Shown here: piece after piece, positions 1-7,465 of the stretch
Numbering within the stretch: the first letter of the stretch is position 1
Layout of the letters: each line of letters opens with the position of its first letter
NCBI GenBank assembly: GCA_021604565.1
Contig: BQJF01000015.1
Location: forward strand, 1 to 59,657
Origin: Minwuia thermotolerans
GTDB lineage: Bacteria; Pseudomonadota; Alphaproteobacteria; Minwuiales; Minwuiaceae
Direction: 5' to 3'
DNA: 59,657 nt
The notes under the pieces: model-generated
Databases searched by the model: none
The model's input: the letters and a program-made list of their open reading frames with translations, nothing else
What the model was told of the DNA's origin: nothing
Made by a program: the position numbers and the translations under genes

Positions 1-6
1 GTGTTG

Positions 7-41
7 CATTACCGGGACCGAAAGTTTTGGCCCCGGTAATG
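7..41 (+). promoter_or_regulatory. Inverted repeat just upstream of the PAS-domain gene
   Basis: The arms CATTACCGGG (7-16) and CCCGGTAATG (32-41) are perfect 10-bp complements. The inner bases (18-30) can extend the stem. The repeat ends seven bases before the ATG at 49, so it could be an operator, a 5' UTR stem-loop or a terminator of an upstream gene outside the window. No T-run follows, and the role is inferred from position only. Confidence 0.4.
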
Positions 42-48
42 ACCACCA

Positions 49-561
49 ATGACCGGGCAAGATATGTTGACCAGGGCACGCGAGCCAGAGATCAGGGACG
101 CGGTGAGTGAAGTCTGCGGAAAGCTTTCCTCGACCGTTACACTCGAGACACTCCGATACTGGGAGTTCATTCGCGGAGAGCGCATCTGGCCGCTCCGACG
201 CGATCTCAATCCGATGGACATCGTCGAGCATCTGCCGAACGTGATGATCCTGGGCGTGGAGCGTGATCCGCTGGATTTCGTCTATCGTCTGACCGGAACA
301 CTGATCGACGAAAACATGCAGGGGCCGCTGAAGGGCCGCCGCGTCAGCGAACTGCCGCATCAGGCCGGCCCCGGTGAATACTGGGATATGCTGCGCCAGG
401 TCGCCGAACTGGGCCTGCCCTGCACAAGACCGATGCCCTATGTCGGACCGCATCAGGACTTCAAGCGCTGCGAGCTGGTCGCCCTCCCCCTGTCGACTGA
501 TGGTACCTGCGTACACCAGGTTCTGGTCGCCATCGATTTCATCACGATCATTGACGACTAG
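49..561 (+). CDS. PAS_5-family (PAS-like) protein, function unknown
   Basis: This 170-aa soluble protein has the pattern of the alphaproteobacterial PAS_5 family. A conserved RYWEFIRGER segment lies near residues 36-45, followed by LRRDLNP, a hydrophobic LPNVMILGVE strand and a FVYRLTGT strand, as in a PAS core without an output domain. Such proteins are presumed small sensory modules, but the ligand and partner are unknown. An in-frame TGA at 40-42 limits the start to 49 or the ATG at 64; neither has a strong ribosome site. The stop codon TAG (559-561) lies inside the left end of a palindromic repeat, so the natural C-terminus may have been altered by insertion. A second PAS_5-like gene lies at 37044-37562. 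Confidence 0.8.
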   Translation: MTGQDMLTRAREPEIRDAVSEVCGKLSSTVTLETLRYWEFIRGERIWPLRRDLNPMDIVEHLPNVMILGVERDPLDFVYRLTGTLIDENMQGPLKGRRVSELPHQAGPGEYWDMLRQVAELGLPCTRPMPYVGPHQDFKRCELVALPLSTDGTCVHQVLVAIDFITIIDD

Positions 562-688
562 ATCGTTCCATCAAATGATGGAGGCGCACCGGCCCGCTCC
601 CCCACCCGACCACCCACGGGATCATGCTGAATGGGTGGCCGGGTGGGGCAGCGGGCCGGTGCCGCGATCAAATAGTGGAACGATCTAG
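558..688. repeat. 131-bp palindromic element with terminal inverted repeats
   Basis: The ends CTAGATCGTTCCA (558-570) and TGGAACGATCTAG (676-688) are perfect 13-bp inverted repeats. CTAG at both ends could also be read as a 4-bp target duplication. Inside, arms of 31 bp (586-616 and 632-662) pair with only two mismatches around a 15-base loop, so the whole unit folds into one long hairpin. It has no coding capacity. Its left end (560-582) recurs at 1576-1598. This is the architecture of a MITE- or REP-type non-autonomous element; the mobilising enzyme is not evident here. Confidence 0.75.
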
Positions 689-859
689 AGCTTCAACGGA
701 CACTTGCGAGACGAACGGTTCGACGAGACGCTGTTCCTCAGCCTCGACCATGCCCGCGTCGAAATCGCGGCCTGGGCGGAGGATTTCAACCGGTAACGGC
801 CGCACTCTTCCCTTGGATACGCAACACCGGCGGCATTCGCCGCCGGCGTGGAAAGGCTC
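689..859 (+). pseudogene. Decayed 3' end of an IS3-family transposase (OrfB)
   Basis: Reading in frame from 689 gives SFNGHLRDERF, then ETLFLSLDHAR and AAWAEDFNR. An in-frame TAA stop follows (794-796), and the same frame continues as RPHSSLGY and TPAAFAAG. This is the C-terminal end of the rve integrase domain of IS3-group transposases, where the family reads SFNG-LRDE, then RPHSSLGY and TPAEFAA. Everything upstream of SFNG is missing and is replaced by the palindromic element ending at 688. The remnant runs into the 3' end of the TRIC gene at 858. It is non-functional (truncated and stopped) and records past transposition. The hairpin at 827-846 falls inside this relic and has no T-run. Confidence 0.8.
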
Positions 860-1565
860 ACTTGCTGTTCCGGCGCGTGGAATCATCGATCGGGCGCGGT
901 TCCCGATAATAGCTCGGCAGCGACCAGCCGAACACGATGGCCAGACCGCGTACGACGAATGTGACCACAAAGGCGCAGATCGCTGCCTCGAAGCGTTCGA
1001 GGGCAAGGGACGACAGAATGACATAGGTCGATCCCCCCAGCAGCGCGGCCAGCACGTAGATTTCGCGGCGCAGGATGACGGATGGCTCATCTCCAACGAC
1101 ATCTCGCACGATCCCGCCGAAGGAAGCGGTGACAACACCCATGACGACGGCAATGAGCGGTCCGGCACCATGGTCGAGTCCCTTCACCGTTCCGGCCACG
1201 GTGACGAACGCAAGCCCCAGGGCGTCAAACCACAGCACGAGCCGATACCGCGACTCGACCTTGGGCGCGACATAGAACATGACAACGGCTGTCAACAGGC
1301 AGGCCACGACATGGGCCGGTTCGACAACCCAGAAAACCGGGACATCAAGCACGAGGTCCCGCAATGTCCCCCCGCCCACGCCAGTCAGGATCGCCAGCCA
1401 CATGAACCCGATCATGTCGAGGCCCTTGCGAGAGGCGACAAGTGCCCCGGTGACGGCAAATGCCACGGCAGCGAGCATGTCGGCACCGAACAGAAGCGGA
1501 AACTTTCCGGCGAATTCCAAACTGCAGATCCCCTTCGCATTGCCGGACATCAATGGCCCCAGCAT
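858..1565 (-). CDS. TRIC-type trimeric cation channel / UPF0126 family membrane protein
   Basis: The 235-aa protein is almost entirely hydrophobic, with about seven transmembrane helices. It has the internal duplication of the YadS/YicG (UPF0126, TRIC channel) family, each half carrying a glycine-rich R-D motif: GGGTLRD at 64-70 and GGIVRD at 150-155. Prokaryotic members form homotrimeric cation channels in the inner membrane; the physiological ion here is not shown. The chosen ATG (1565) lacks a clear Shine-Dalgarno, and the ATG five codons inside is an alternative. A partial palindromic repeat lies 11 bp upstream, so it probably supplies part of the leader. The 3' end meets the transposase relic. 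Confidence 0.88.
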   Translation of the reverse strand: MLGPLMSGNAKGICSLEFAGKFPLLFGADMLAAVAFAVTGALVASRKGLDMIGFMWLAILTGVGGGTLRDLVLDVPVFWVVEPAHVVACLLTAVVMFYVAPKVESRYRLVLWFDALGLAFVTVAGTVKGLDHGAGPLIAVVMGVVTASFGGIVRDVVGDEPSVILRREIYVLAALLGGSTYVILSSLALERFEAAICAFVVTFVVRGLAIVFGWSLPSYYREPRPIDDSTRRNSK

Positions 1566-1575
1566 CGGCTTGCTC

Positions 1576-1610
1576 AGATCGTTCCATCAAATGATGGAAT
1601 TGCACCGGCC
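1576..1610. repeat. Partial copy of the 558-688 palindromic element
   Basis: AGATCGTTCCATCAAATGAT and the following bases (1576-1598) match 560-582 exactly. GCACCGGCCC at 1602-1611 matches the start of the long inner arm (586-595). The loop and right arm are absent, so this is a half element. It fills the gap between the CoA-binding gene (stop at 1614) and the TRIC start (1565). TCCATCA-AA-TGATGGA within it is a small hairpin by itself. Confidence 0.7.
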
Positions 1611-1613
1611 CTG

Positions 1614-2132
1614 TCAGACCACGCGCTTGCGTCGGGACGAGATGACGCCGGTATTGACGCCGAACCAGCCGATTTCCCCTGACAGGCGACCGTATTCGAT
1701 CTTCGGGCAACGGTTCATGACGACCTTCAGGCCAGCGGCCTCTGCCTTTGCCGCCGCCGCGTCGTTTCTCACACCAAGCTGCAGCCAGAGCACCTTCGCT
1801 CCGATGCGGATCGCGTCATCGGCAATGGGCGGTATGGCATCGGAGTTGCGGAAGCAGTCCACCATGTCGACGGGAACATCGATGTCGTCGAGCGTGGCCA
1901 CCGCCGGTTCACCGAGAATGACCGTGCCTGCCGCCGCTTCCTTCGGGTTCACCGGAATCACCCGATAACCCTTCTCCTGCATGTACTTCATGGCGAAGTA
2001 GCTGGGGCGGTTCCAGTTGGCGCTCGCGCCCACCATCGCCACGACCTTCACGGTCTGCAGGATTTCCCGGATATAGGCATCAGAGTAGCTGTCGTGCGCC
2101 ATCTCGATGCCCGCAGCTCCGGCGGTTGCCAT
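1614..2132 (-). CDS. CoA-binding protein (YccU-like, CoA_binding_2 domain)
   Basis: The 172-aa protein is a single Rossmann-fold CoA_binding_2 domain. It has the glycine motif VGASANWNRPS at residues 34-44, a YRVIPVNP strand near 56-63, and the family ending with a conserved MNRCPKIEY segment. Relatives such as E. coli YccU resemble the CoA-binding half of succinyl-CoA synthetase, but no reaction is established. The ATG at 2132 follows GGGAGGA at good spacing and begins two bases after the stop of the crotonase upstream, so the two are almost certainly co-transcribed. Confidence 0.88.
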   Translation of the reverse strand: MATAGAAGIEMAHDSYSDAYIREILQTVKVVAMVGASANWNRPSYFAMKYMQEKGYRVIPVNPKEAAAGTVILGEPAVATLDDIDVPVDMVDCFRNSDAIPPIADDAIRIGAKVLWLQLGVRNDAAAAKAEAAGLKVVMNRCPKIEYGRLSGEIGWFGVNTGVISSRRKRVV

Positions 2133-2134
2133 GT

Positions 2135-2956
2135 TCAGCGGTCCTCCCAGACCGGCGGGCGCTTGTCGATGAAGGCCTGGATGCCTTCATTGGCATCGCG
2201 GGCAACCATGTTCTCCATCATCACGCCCGACGCATAGTCATAGGCGGCATTCAGGTCCGGGGCCTCAAGCTGGCGATAGAAGGCCTGCTTGCCGACCTTC
2301 AGCGTATAGGACGATTTCGACGCGATCCGTTCCGCCATCGCGGTGACGGCATCGTCAAGTTCCGTGGCCGGGGCCGTGCGGTTGATCAGACCGAAGCGCA
2401 CAGCATCATCGGCGCTCATCAACTCGCCGGTCAGCAGCATCTCCATGGCATGCTTGCGACTGACATTGCGCCCCAGCGCGACCATCGGCGTATGGCAGAA
2501 CAGGCCGATGTTCACGCCGGGCGTCGCGAACTTCGCGTCATCTGCGGCAATGGCCAGATCGGCACTGGCGACAAGCTGGCAACCGGCCGCCGTGGCAATG
2601 CCATGCACCCGCGCGATTACCGGTTTCGGATGATTGACGATGGACTGCATCATCGTCGAACACTGCTCCAGCATTGCCTTGATGAAGGGACCATCCTGCT
2701 GGTTGCCACGCACTTCCCGCAGGTCATGCCCGGCACAGAACCCGCGTCCTGCCCCGGCGATGACGATGACCCGGCAGGCGGGATCGTCGGCCAGCGCATC
2801 CAGTTCCTGCTGGATTCGCGTCATCAGCCCGGTCGACAGGCTGTTGAAGGCGTCCGGCCGGTTCAGGGTCAGCCAGGTCACTGCGCCACGGTCGTCCCGC
2901 AACAGCAGGTCCTCGTTCGCAGTCACATCTGTCGAAGCGGCATTCTCTGCGGTCAT
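2135..2956 (-). CDS. Enoyl-CoA hydratase/isomerase family protein (ECHDC3-like)
   Basis: The 273-aa protein has the crotonase fold. Its oxyanion-hole segments are FCAGHDL (73-79) and GIATAAGC (119-126), and it has the closing FCHTPMVALGRNVSRKHAME stretch seen in ECHDC3-like members. Both acid/base glutamates of classical enoyl-CoA hydratase (rat E144 and E164) are replaced here, by Q127 and G147. It therefore probably binds an acyl-CoA thioester but may not be a standard hydratase. GGGGAGGA precedes the ATG. It lies between the amidohydrolase and CoA-binding genes on the same strand, suggesting a small catabolic operon whose substrate is unknown. Confidence 0.87.
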   Translation of the reverse strand: MTAENAASTDVTANEDLLLRDDRGAVTWLTLNRPDAFNSLSTGLMTRIQQELDALADDPACRVIVIAGAGRGFCAGHDLREVRGNQQDGPFIKAMLEQCSTMMQSIVNHPKPVIARVHGIATAAGCQLVASADLAIAADDAKFATPGVNIGLFCHTPMVALGRNVSRKHAMEMLLTGELMSADDAVRFGLINRTAPATELDDAVTAMAERIASKSSYTLKVGKQAFYRQLEAPDLNAAYDYASGVMMENMVARDANEGIQAFIDKRPPVWEDR

Positions 2957-2991
2957 CCTGTCATCCTCCCCAGGCTGTCGGGTTCATGCGG

Positions 2992-4164
2992 TCAGTTCAG
3001 TGCCCGCTGCAATGAAGGTCCCATCATGTCAGCAAAGTTGCCCGCGAAGAAATGGTCGCGTGTCGTCTCGCTGGCGTCTGCAAGCGATGCCTCGAACCTG
3101 CCCAACGGGTTCCGTCCCCCCTCCACGTGCGGATAGTCGGAGGAGAACAGGCAGACGGCATCGCCCGCCTGCGAAGAGATCCAGCCCACGTCCTCTGTCG
3201 GATAGGGCGTGACCCTGATCTGGCGTTGCACATATTCCGACGGGCGCATCGACAGCTTCTGCAGGCGCTGCTCGTGCCGCAGGAAGGCGTCATAGGCGCT
3301 GTCGAGATAACGCATCCAGCTCGGGACCCAGCTTGCCCCCTGCTCGATCACCCCGAACTTCAGGCGCGGGAAGCGGTCCATCACGCCGTCCAGGATCATC
3401 GTCGCCAGCGTCTGCATCACCGGATTCGGAATCGCCATGTAGTCGATGGAGCGGAAGTTCTCCGCGCCGCCGTGGAAGTCCTTTTCCATCGGCAGGCCAT
3501 TGTTGAAATAGGTCCGGTCGAAGAACGTGCCGCCGGAGCCGACGTGGAAGACGATGGGTACCCCGGCCTCCTCCGCCTGCGCCCAGACGGTGTCCAGGGC
3601 GACGTGGCTGGGGCTGTGATCCTTCGGACAGGCGGCAGCGATCATCAGGGAGTTCGCACCATCGCGGATCAGGGACTTCGCCACCTGCGGCGCACGCTCC
3701 AGATCCATCAGCGGAACGTAGGCGGTCGACAGCAGCCGCCGGTCCACCTCGCAGAAATCCAGCATGCCGCGATTGTGCGCGTCAGCCATGGCGTAGGCAT
3801 AGTCGGCGTCGCGACCATGCTCCGCCTCCTGCATCGGCTTGTTGGTGAAGGTGTTGAAGACAAGCTGTGACGCGAAGCCGAGCAGGTCGAGCGCCTTCGG
3901 GCGGTCATGTTTCAGCGTGGCACCAATGGCGCGCCAGTTCTTGCGGTTCATCAGCTCCGCCTCATCCTCCGCGCGGTAGCTGGCGTCGCCGTGCAGGGCA
4001 ATATCGTCGCTGACCCGTTCATGCTCCCCCGGTGCCAGTGCGCCGGTGAAGATATCCGGCAACCGGTCACGGAACTTCGGCGCCGCATAGTCGCGCAGCC
4101 AGTCCGCCGTCTCCATGATGTGTGCGTCCGCATCGTGATACAGCCGCCCTGTCGCGTATGGCAT
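2992..4164 (-). CDS. Amidohydrolase family protein (amidohydrolase_2, PF04909-like)
   Basis: The 390-aa TIM-barrel hydrolase or decarboxylase starts with the metal-binding DADAHIME motif (residues 11-18). It later has FHVGSG with a metal-type histidine, EQGASWVPSW, and the C-terminal SSDYPHVEGG that carries the conserved catalytic aspartate. This pattern fits the ACMSD/2,3-dihydroxybenzoate-decarboxylase branch that uses one divalent metal, though the actual substrate cannot be read. The ATG at 4164 follows GGGGAGAG. The crotonase begins 35 bp downstream on the same strand, so the genes may form one unit acting on an aromatic or acyl-CoA-derived compound (inference). Confidence 0.87.
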   Translation of the reverse strand: MPYATGRLYHDADAHIMETADWLRDYAAPKFRDRLPDIFTGALAPGEHERVSDDIALHGDASYRAEDEAELMNRKNWRAIGATLKHDRPKALDLLGFASQLVFNTFTNKPMQEAEHGRDADYAYAMADAHNRGMLDFCEVDRRLLSTAYVPLMDLERAPQVAKSLIRDGANSLMIAAACPKDHSPSHVALDTVWAQAEEAGVPIVFHVGSGGTFFDRTYFNNGLPMEKDFHGGAENFRSIDYMAIPNPVMQTLATMILDGVMDRFPRLKFGVIEQGASWVPSWMRYLDSAYDAFLRHEQRLQKLSMRPSEYVQRQIRVTPYPTEDVGWISSQAGDAVCLFSSDYPHVEGGRNPLGRFEASLADASETTRDHFFAGNFADMMGPSLQRALN

Positions 4165-4272
4165 TGCGCTCTCCCCACCCTGTCTGTCACCTATTCGTCA
4201 GATACTATCAGCATTGCGGCAGCGGCTTGAACCTTCTGTCCGATCAATCATCCCATGCAGGGGACGCGTGAC

Positions 4273-5037
4273 GTGACCGAACCGCGACTGTTCATCGAAG
4301 CTGACCTGAAACCGGATCAGCCCCTCACCCTGACCGGCAACCAGCATCACTATCTGGCCAAGGTGCTGCGGCTGGGGGCCGGTGCGACTGTGAAGCTGTT
4401 CAATGGCCGCGACGGCGAGTGGCGGGGCACCATCGATCACATGGGACGCAGGGACGCGGAAGTGGTCCTGGGCGAGCAGTTGCGGCCGCAGGTTGCGGAA
4501 CCTGACCTGTGGCTGCTGTTCGCGCCGATCAAGGGCAAGCGCGTCGATGCCATCGCGGAAAAGGCAGGGGAACTCGGCGTCTCCCGGATCCTGCCGGTGC
4601 TGACCCGCCGCACCGTGGTCAGCAGGGTGAATGTGGAGCGGTTGCAGGCCAACGCGATGGAGGCTGCGGAACAATGCGAGCGCCTGAGCGTTCCGGAGGT
4701 GGCAGAACCGCGCGACCTCTCCGCGGTGCTGGAAGACTGGCCGGGCGGCCGCCGTCTCTATCTCGCCGATGAACGCGCGGACGCGACGCCGATCGCCAGG
4801 GCGCTGGCGGAGGAGGCGAGCCGTATCGAGGGGGTCCCGTCCGCGGCTGTCCTGATCGGGCCGGAGGGCGGTTTCGAGGAGGCCGAGAAGCAGATGGTAC
4901 GTGCCCTGCCCGATTGCGTGCCGGTCAGCCTGGGGCCACGCCTGCTGCGTGCGGACACGGCAGTCTTCGCCACCCTGGCACTGTGGCAGGCACATCTGGG
5001 GGACTGGCGCGGCGGCGACGGCGGCTGGCCCGCCTGA
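4273..5037 (+). CDS. rsmE: 16S rRNA (uracil(1498)-N(3))-methyltransferase RsmE
   Basis: About 254 aa. An N-terminal PUA-like domain (QHHYLAKVLRL) binds RNA. The SPOUT methyltransferase domain shows the knot motifs EAAEQCERL, LIGPEGGF and SLGPRLLRADTA, which form the SAM-binding trefoil. The enzyme methylates U1498 of 16S rRNA in assembled 30S subunits. A GTG at 4273 preceded by AGGGGAC gives the usual start (V-T-E-P-R-L-F); an ATG at 4255 without a ribosome site is the alternative. It is divergent from the amidohydrolase and followed by gshA, an arrangement familiar in alphaproteobacteria. Confidence 0.95.
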   Translation: MTEPRLFIEADLKPDQPLTLTGNQHHYLAKVLRLGAGATVKLFNGRDGEWRGTIDHMGRRDAEVVLGEQLRPQVAEPDLWLLFAPIKGKRVDAIAEKAGELGVSRILPVLTRRTVVSRVNVERLQANAMEAAEQCERLSVPEVAEPRDLSAVLEDWPGGRRLYLADERADATPIARALAEEASRIEGVPSAAVLIGPEGGFEEAEKQMVRALPDCVPVSLGPRLLRADTAVFATLALWQAHLGDWRGGDGGWPA

Positions 5038-5131
5038 CGCGCATGGTCACTAACTGACCGCTTGCCCTTCCATACCCATGCCGCGCGCCCTAAGTTCGCG
5101 GAACAAGAAAACGCTTCGGAGTGAATCGCCC

Positions 5132-6517
5132 ATGTCGACCATGCTGGATAGCGAGGAAGCCCGTGCGCACTCGTCAACGATTGTCGAGAACCGCACGCAG
5201 CTGATCGACTTCCTCGCCTCCGGCTGCAAGCCGGCCGACCGCTGGGTCATCGGGACGGAACACGAGAAGTTCGGTTTCGATCTGGAGACGCTGAAACCCA
5301 TTCCCTATGACGGTCCCGCAGGGATCAAGGCCCTGTTCAAGGGACTGGAGCGCTTCGGCTGGGAACCGGTGATCGAGGGTGGTTATGCGGTTGCCATGTA
5401 CATGGACGGTCAGGCCATCAGCCTGGAGCCGGGCGGACAGCTCGAACTCTCCGGTGCGCCGCTCTCCACGCTGCACCAGACCTGCGGGGAGGTGAATACG
5501 CACCTGGATCAGGTGAAGGCCGTTTCTAGCGAACTCGGGATCGGTTTCATCGGGCTGGGGCACCATCCGCTGGCCCGTCGTGACGAGATCTCCATGATGC
5601 CGAAGGCCCGCTACGACATCATGACCCGTTACATGCAGACCAAGGGCAATCTCGGCCTCGACATGATGTACCGGACCTGCACCATCCAGGTGAACCTCGA
5701 CTTCGCATCCGAAGCGGACATGGTGGAGAAATTCCGCATCGGCATGGCGCTGCAGCCGATTGCAACCGCCCTGTTCGCCAACTCCCCGTTCCGGGAGGGG
5801 CAGCCAACGGGCATGCTCAGCAGCCGCAGCCACGTCTGGACGGACACGGACCCGGACCGCAGCGGCAACCTGCCGTTCATCTTCGAAGAGGGGTTCGGGT
5901 TCGAGCAATATGCCGACTACGCCCTTGATGTGCCGATGTACTTCGTCTTCCGCGATGGCAGGTACGTGGAGGCGGCAGGTCAGTCGTTCCGCGATTTCCT
6001 GGCCGGCAAGCTGCCCGCCCTGCCCGGTGAGAAGCCGACGATCAAGGACTGGGACAACCACCTGACGACCCTGTTCCCCGAAGTGCGCATGAAGCGGTTC
6101 CTGGAAATGCGCGGTGCCGACGGCGGCCCGTGGCGCAGCATCTGTGCCCTGCCCGCCTTCTGGGTCGGCCTGCTCTACGATGACGCCGCGCGTGGCGAGG
6201 CATCGGAATTGATCCGTGACTGGACCGCCGATGACGTGGACGCGATGCGCAACGCAGTGCCGACCCACGCGCTGCAGGCCCCCGCCCCCGGCGGGCGCAC
6301 GGTGCTGGACGTGGCCCGGGACGCGGTCGCGATTGCGGAACGCGGCCTGATCAATCGACACCGCGAAGACGGCATGGGTCAGGACGAACGCCATTTCATC
6401 GGCACCCTGAAACGCATTGTCGATTCCGGCATGACACCGGCGGATGAACTGCTGGCCCGTTTCAGTGGCGACTGGAAAGGCGACGTACGGCGGGTGTTCC
6501 GCGAATACGCCTACTGA
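5132..6517 (+). CDS. gshA: Glutamate-cysteine ligase, alphaproteobacterial/plant type
   Basis: The 461-aa enzyme joins glutamate and cysteine, the first and rate-limiting step of glutathione synthesis in the cytosol. The GCS2-type signature GTEHEKFGF is near residue 40, followed by SLEPGGQLELSGAPL and the conserved TCTIQVNLDF strand. RMKRFLEMRGAD carries the C-terminal substrate loop. The start at 5132 (MSTMLDSEEA) follows GGAG; an in-frame ATG at 5078 has no ribosome site. The protein resembles the family usually found in rhizobia and plants rather than E. coli GshA. It lies 94 bp after rsmE and 17 bp before the EamA transporter gene. Confidence 0.95.
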   Translation: MSTMLDSEEARAHSSTIVENRTQLIDFLASGCKPADRWVIGTEHEKFGFDLETLKPIPYDGPAGIKALFKGLERFGWEPVIEGGYAVAMYMDGQAISLEPGGQLELSGAPLSTLHQTCGEVNTHLDQVKAVSSELGIGFIGLGHHPLARRDEISMMPKARYDIMTRYMQTKGNLGLDMMYRTCTIQVNLDFASEADMVEKFRIGMALQPIATALFANSPFREGQPTGMLSSRSHVWTDTDPDRSGNLPFIFEEGFGFEQYADYALDVPMYFVFRDGRYVEAAGQSFRDFLAGKLPALPGEKPTIKDWDNHLTTLFPEVRMKRFLEMRGADGGPWRSICALPAFWVGLLYDDAARGEASELIRDWTADDVDAMRNAVPTHALQAPAPGGRTVLDVARDAVAIAERGLINRHREDGMGQDERHFIGTLKRIVDSGMTPADELLARFSGDWKGDVRRVFREYAY

Positions 6518-6534
6518 CCGGCGGACAGCAAACC

Positions 6535-7425
6535 ATGCCACGCCCTCTGATCGTCGCCGCCTGGATGCTGTTCGGGGCGGTCGGCTTTGCCCTGATCATG
6601 GTCATCGTCCGCCATCTGTCGGCGAACCTTGATCCCTTTGTCCTGAATTTCTGGCGCAGCATTTTCTCCATCCTGATGTTCGCGCCCTGGATCATGCGGG
6701 TCGGCTTCGGTGCGATGCGCACGAAGCGCCTGCCGCTGTTCGCGCTGCGGTCGGTCGTCATGGTGGCGTCATCGCTGATGCTGCTCTGGTCGGCAGTGCT
6801 GATCCCCATCGGGGAGGCCACGGCCATCACCTTCACCGCGCCCCTGTTCACCACCCTGCTGGCGGCGGTGATGCTGAAGGAGAAGGTGGGACCGCGCCGC
6901 GTTGCCGCGCTCTTCGTCGGGTTCCTGGGGGTACTGGTCATGCTGCGACCGGGTCAGGAGGCTGTCAGCCTGGGCGCCATGCTCGCCATCGCATCGTCGA
7001 TCCTGTTCGGTTTCGTGGTGATCTTCGGCAAGCAGCTTTCAGCGACGGAGCGACCGGAGCTGGTCATCCTGATGCTGTCGATCTTCAACCTGCCGATCTC
7101 CTTCGTCCCCGCCGTGCTTTTCTGGCAGGTGCCGCAGGGGGAGGAATGGCTGTGGATCATCGGTCTCGGAATCGCCGCGAACATGAACATGTACGGCATC
7201 CAGCGCGCGATCTCTGCCGGGGACGCCAGTCTGGCGCAAGTCTTCGATTTCGTGCGCCTGCCCCTGTCCGTCGGGCTCGCCTGGTGGGCCTTCGCAGAGG
7301 TGCCTGACCCGTGGATGTGGGCCGGTGCCGCGATCATCTTCATCGCCACCGTCTACACGACACGGCGGGAGGCACAGCTTGCGCGCAGGACCCCGGTTGG
7401 AATGACGCCACGTACCAGGCCTTGA
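6535..7425 (+). CDS. DMT-superfamily transporter with two EamA repeats
   Basis: The 296-aa inner-membrane protein has ten predicted helices in two EamA halves (about residues 5-140 and 150-288). The first repeat ends with the typical acidic/basic LKEKVGPRRVAAL loop and GVLVMLRPG; the second has the paired FAEVPDPWMWAGAAIIF. Members export or import metabolites such as amino acids or S-adenosylmethionine, and the substrate here is not identifiable. It begins 17 bp after gshA, so it may share its transcript; a link to thiol export is only a guess. Confidence 0.88.
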   Translation: MPRPLIVAAWMLFGAVGFALIMVIVRHLSANLDPFVLNFWRSIFSILMFAPWIMRVGFGAMRTKRLPLFALRSVVMVASSLMLLWSAVLIPIGEATAITFTAPLFTTLLAAVMLKEKVGPRRVAALFVGFLGVLVMLRPGQEAVSLGAMLAIASSILFGFVVIFGKQLSATERPELVILMLSIFNLPISFVPAVLFWQVPQGEEWLWIIGLGIAANMNMYGIQRAISAGDASLAQVFDFVRLPLSVGLAWWAFAEVPDPWMWAGAAIIFIATVYTTRREAQLARRTPVGMTPRTRP

Positions 7426-7430
7426 ATTGA

Positions 7431-7465
7431 GTTCGCATATGCGCATAACATTCACTTATGCGAAC
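7431..7465 (+). promoter_or_regulatory. Candidate operator of the IclR-family gene (three TATGCG-type half sites)
   Basis: GTTCGCATA (7431-7439) is the exact reverse complement of TATGCGAAC (7457-7465). Between them TATGCGCATA (7438-7447) is a perfect palindrome sharing the same half-site. The last half-site covers the ATG at 7458. Such clustered inverted repeats at the start of an IclR-type gene are typical of autoregulation; binding itself is inferred. Confidence 0.55.

Noticed and set aside
827..846. CCGGCGGC/GCCGCCGG hairpin as a terminator of the TRIC gene
   Set aside because: It lies in the transposase-coding relic (TPAAFAAG) and lacks a T-run, so a dedicated terminator is not supported.
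624..1682. Long open frame on the plus strand across the TRIC gene
   Set aside because: It is the antisense shadow of the TRIC gene and the transposase relic; no family features, no ribosome site.
5174..6541. Long minus-strand open frame opposite gshA
   Set aside because: Typical antisense frame in GC-rich DNA; His/Gly/Arg-rich composition and no recognisable domain.
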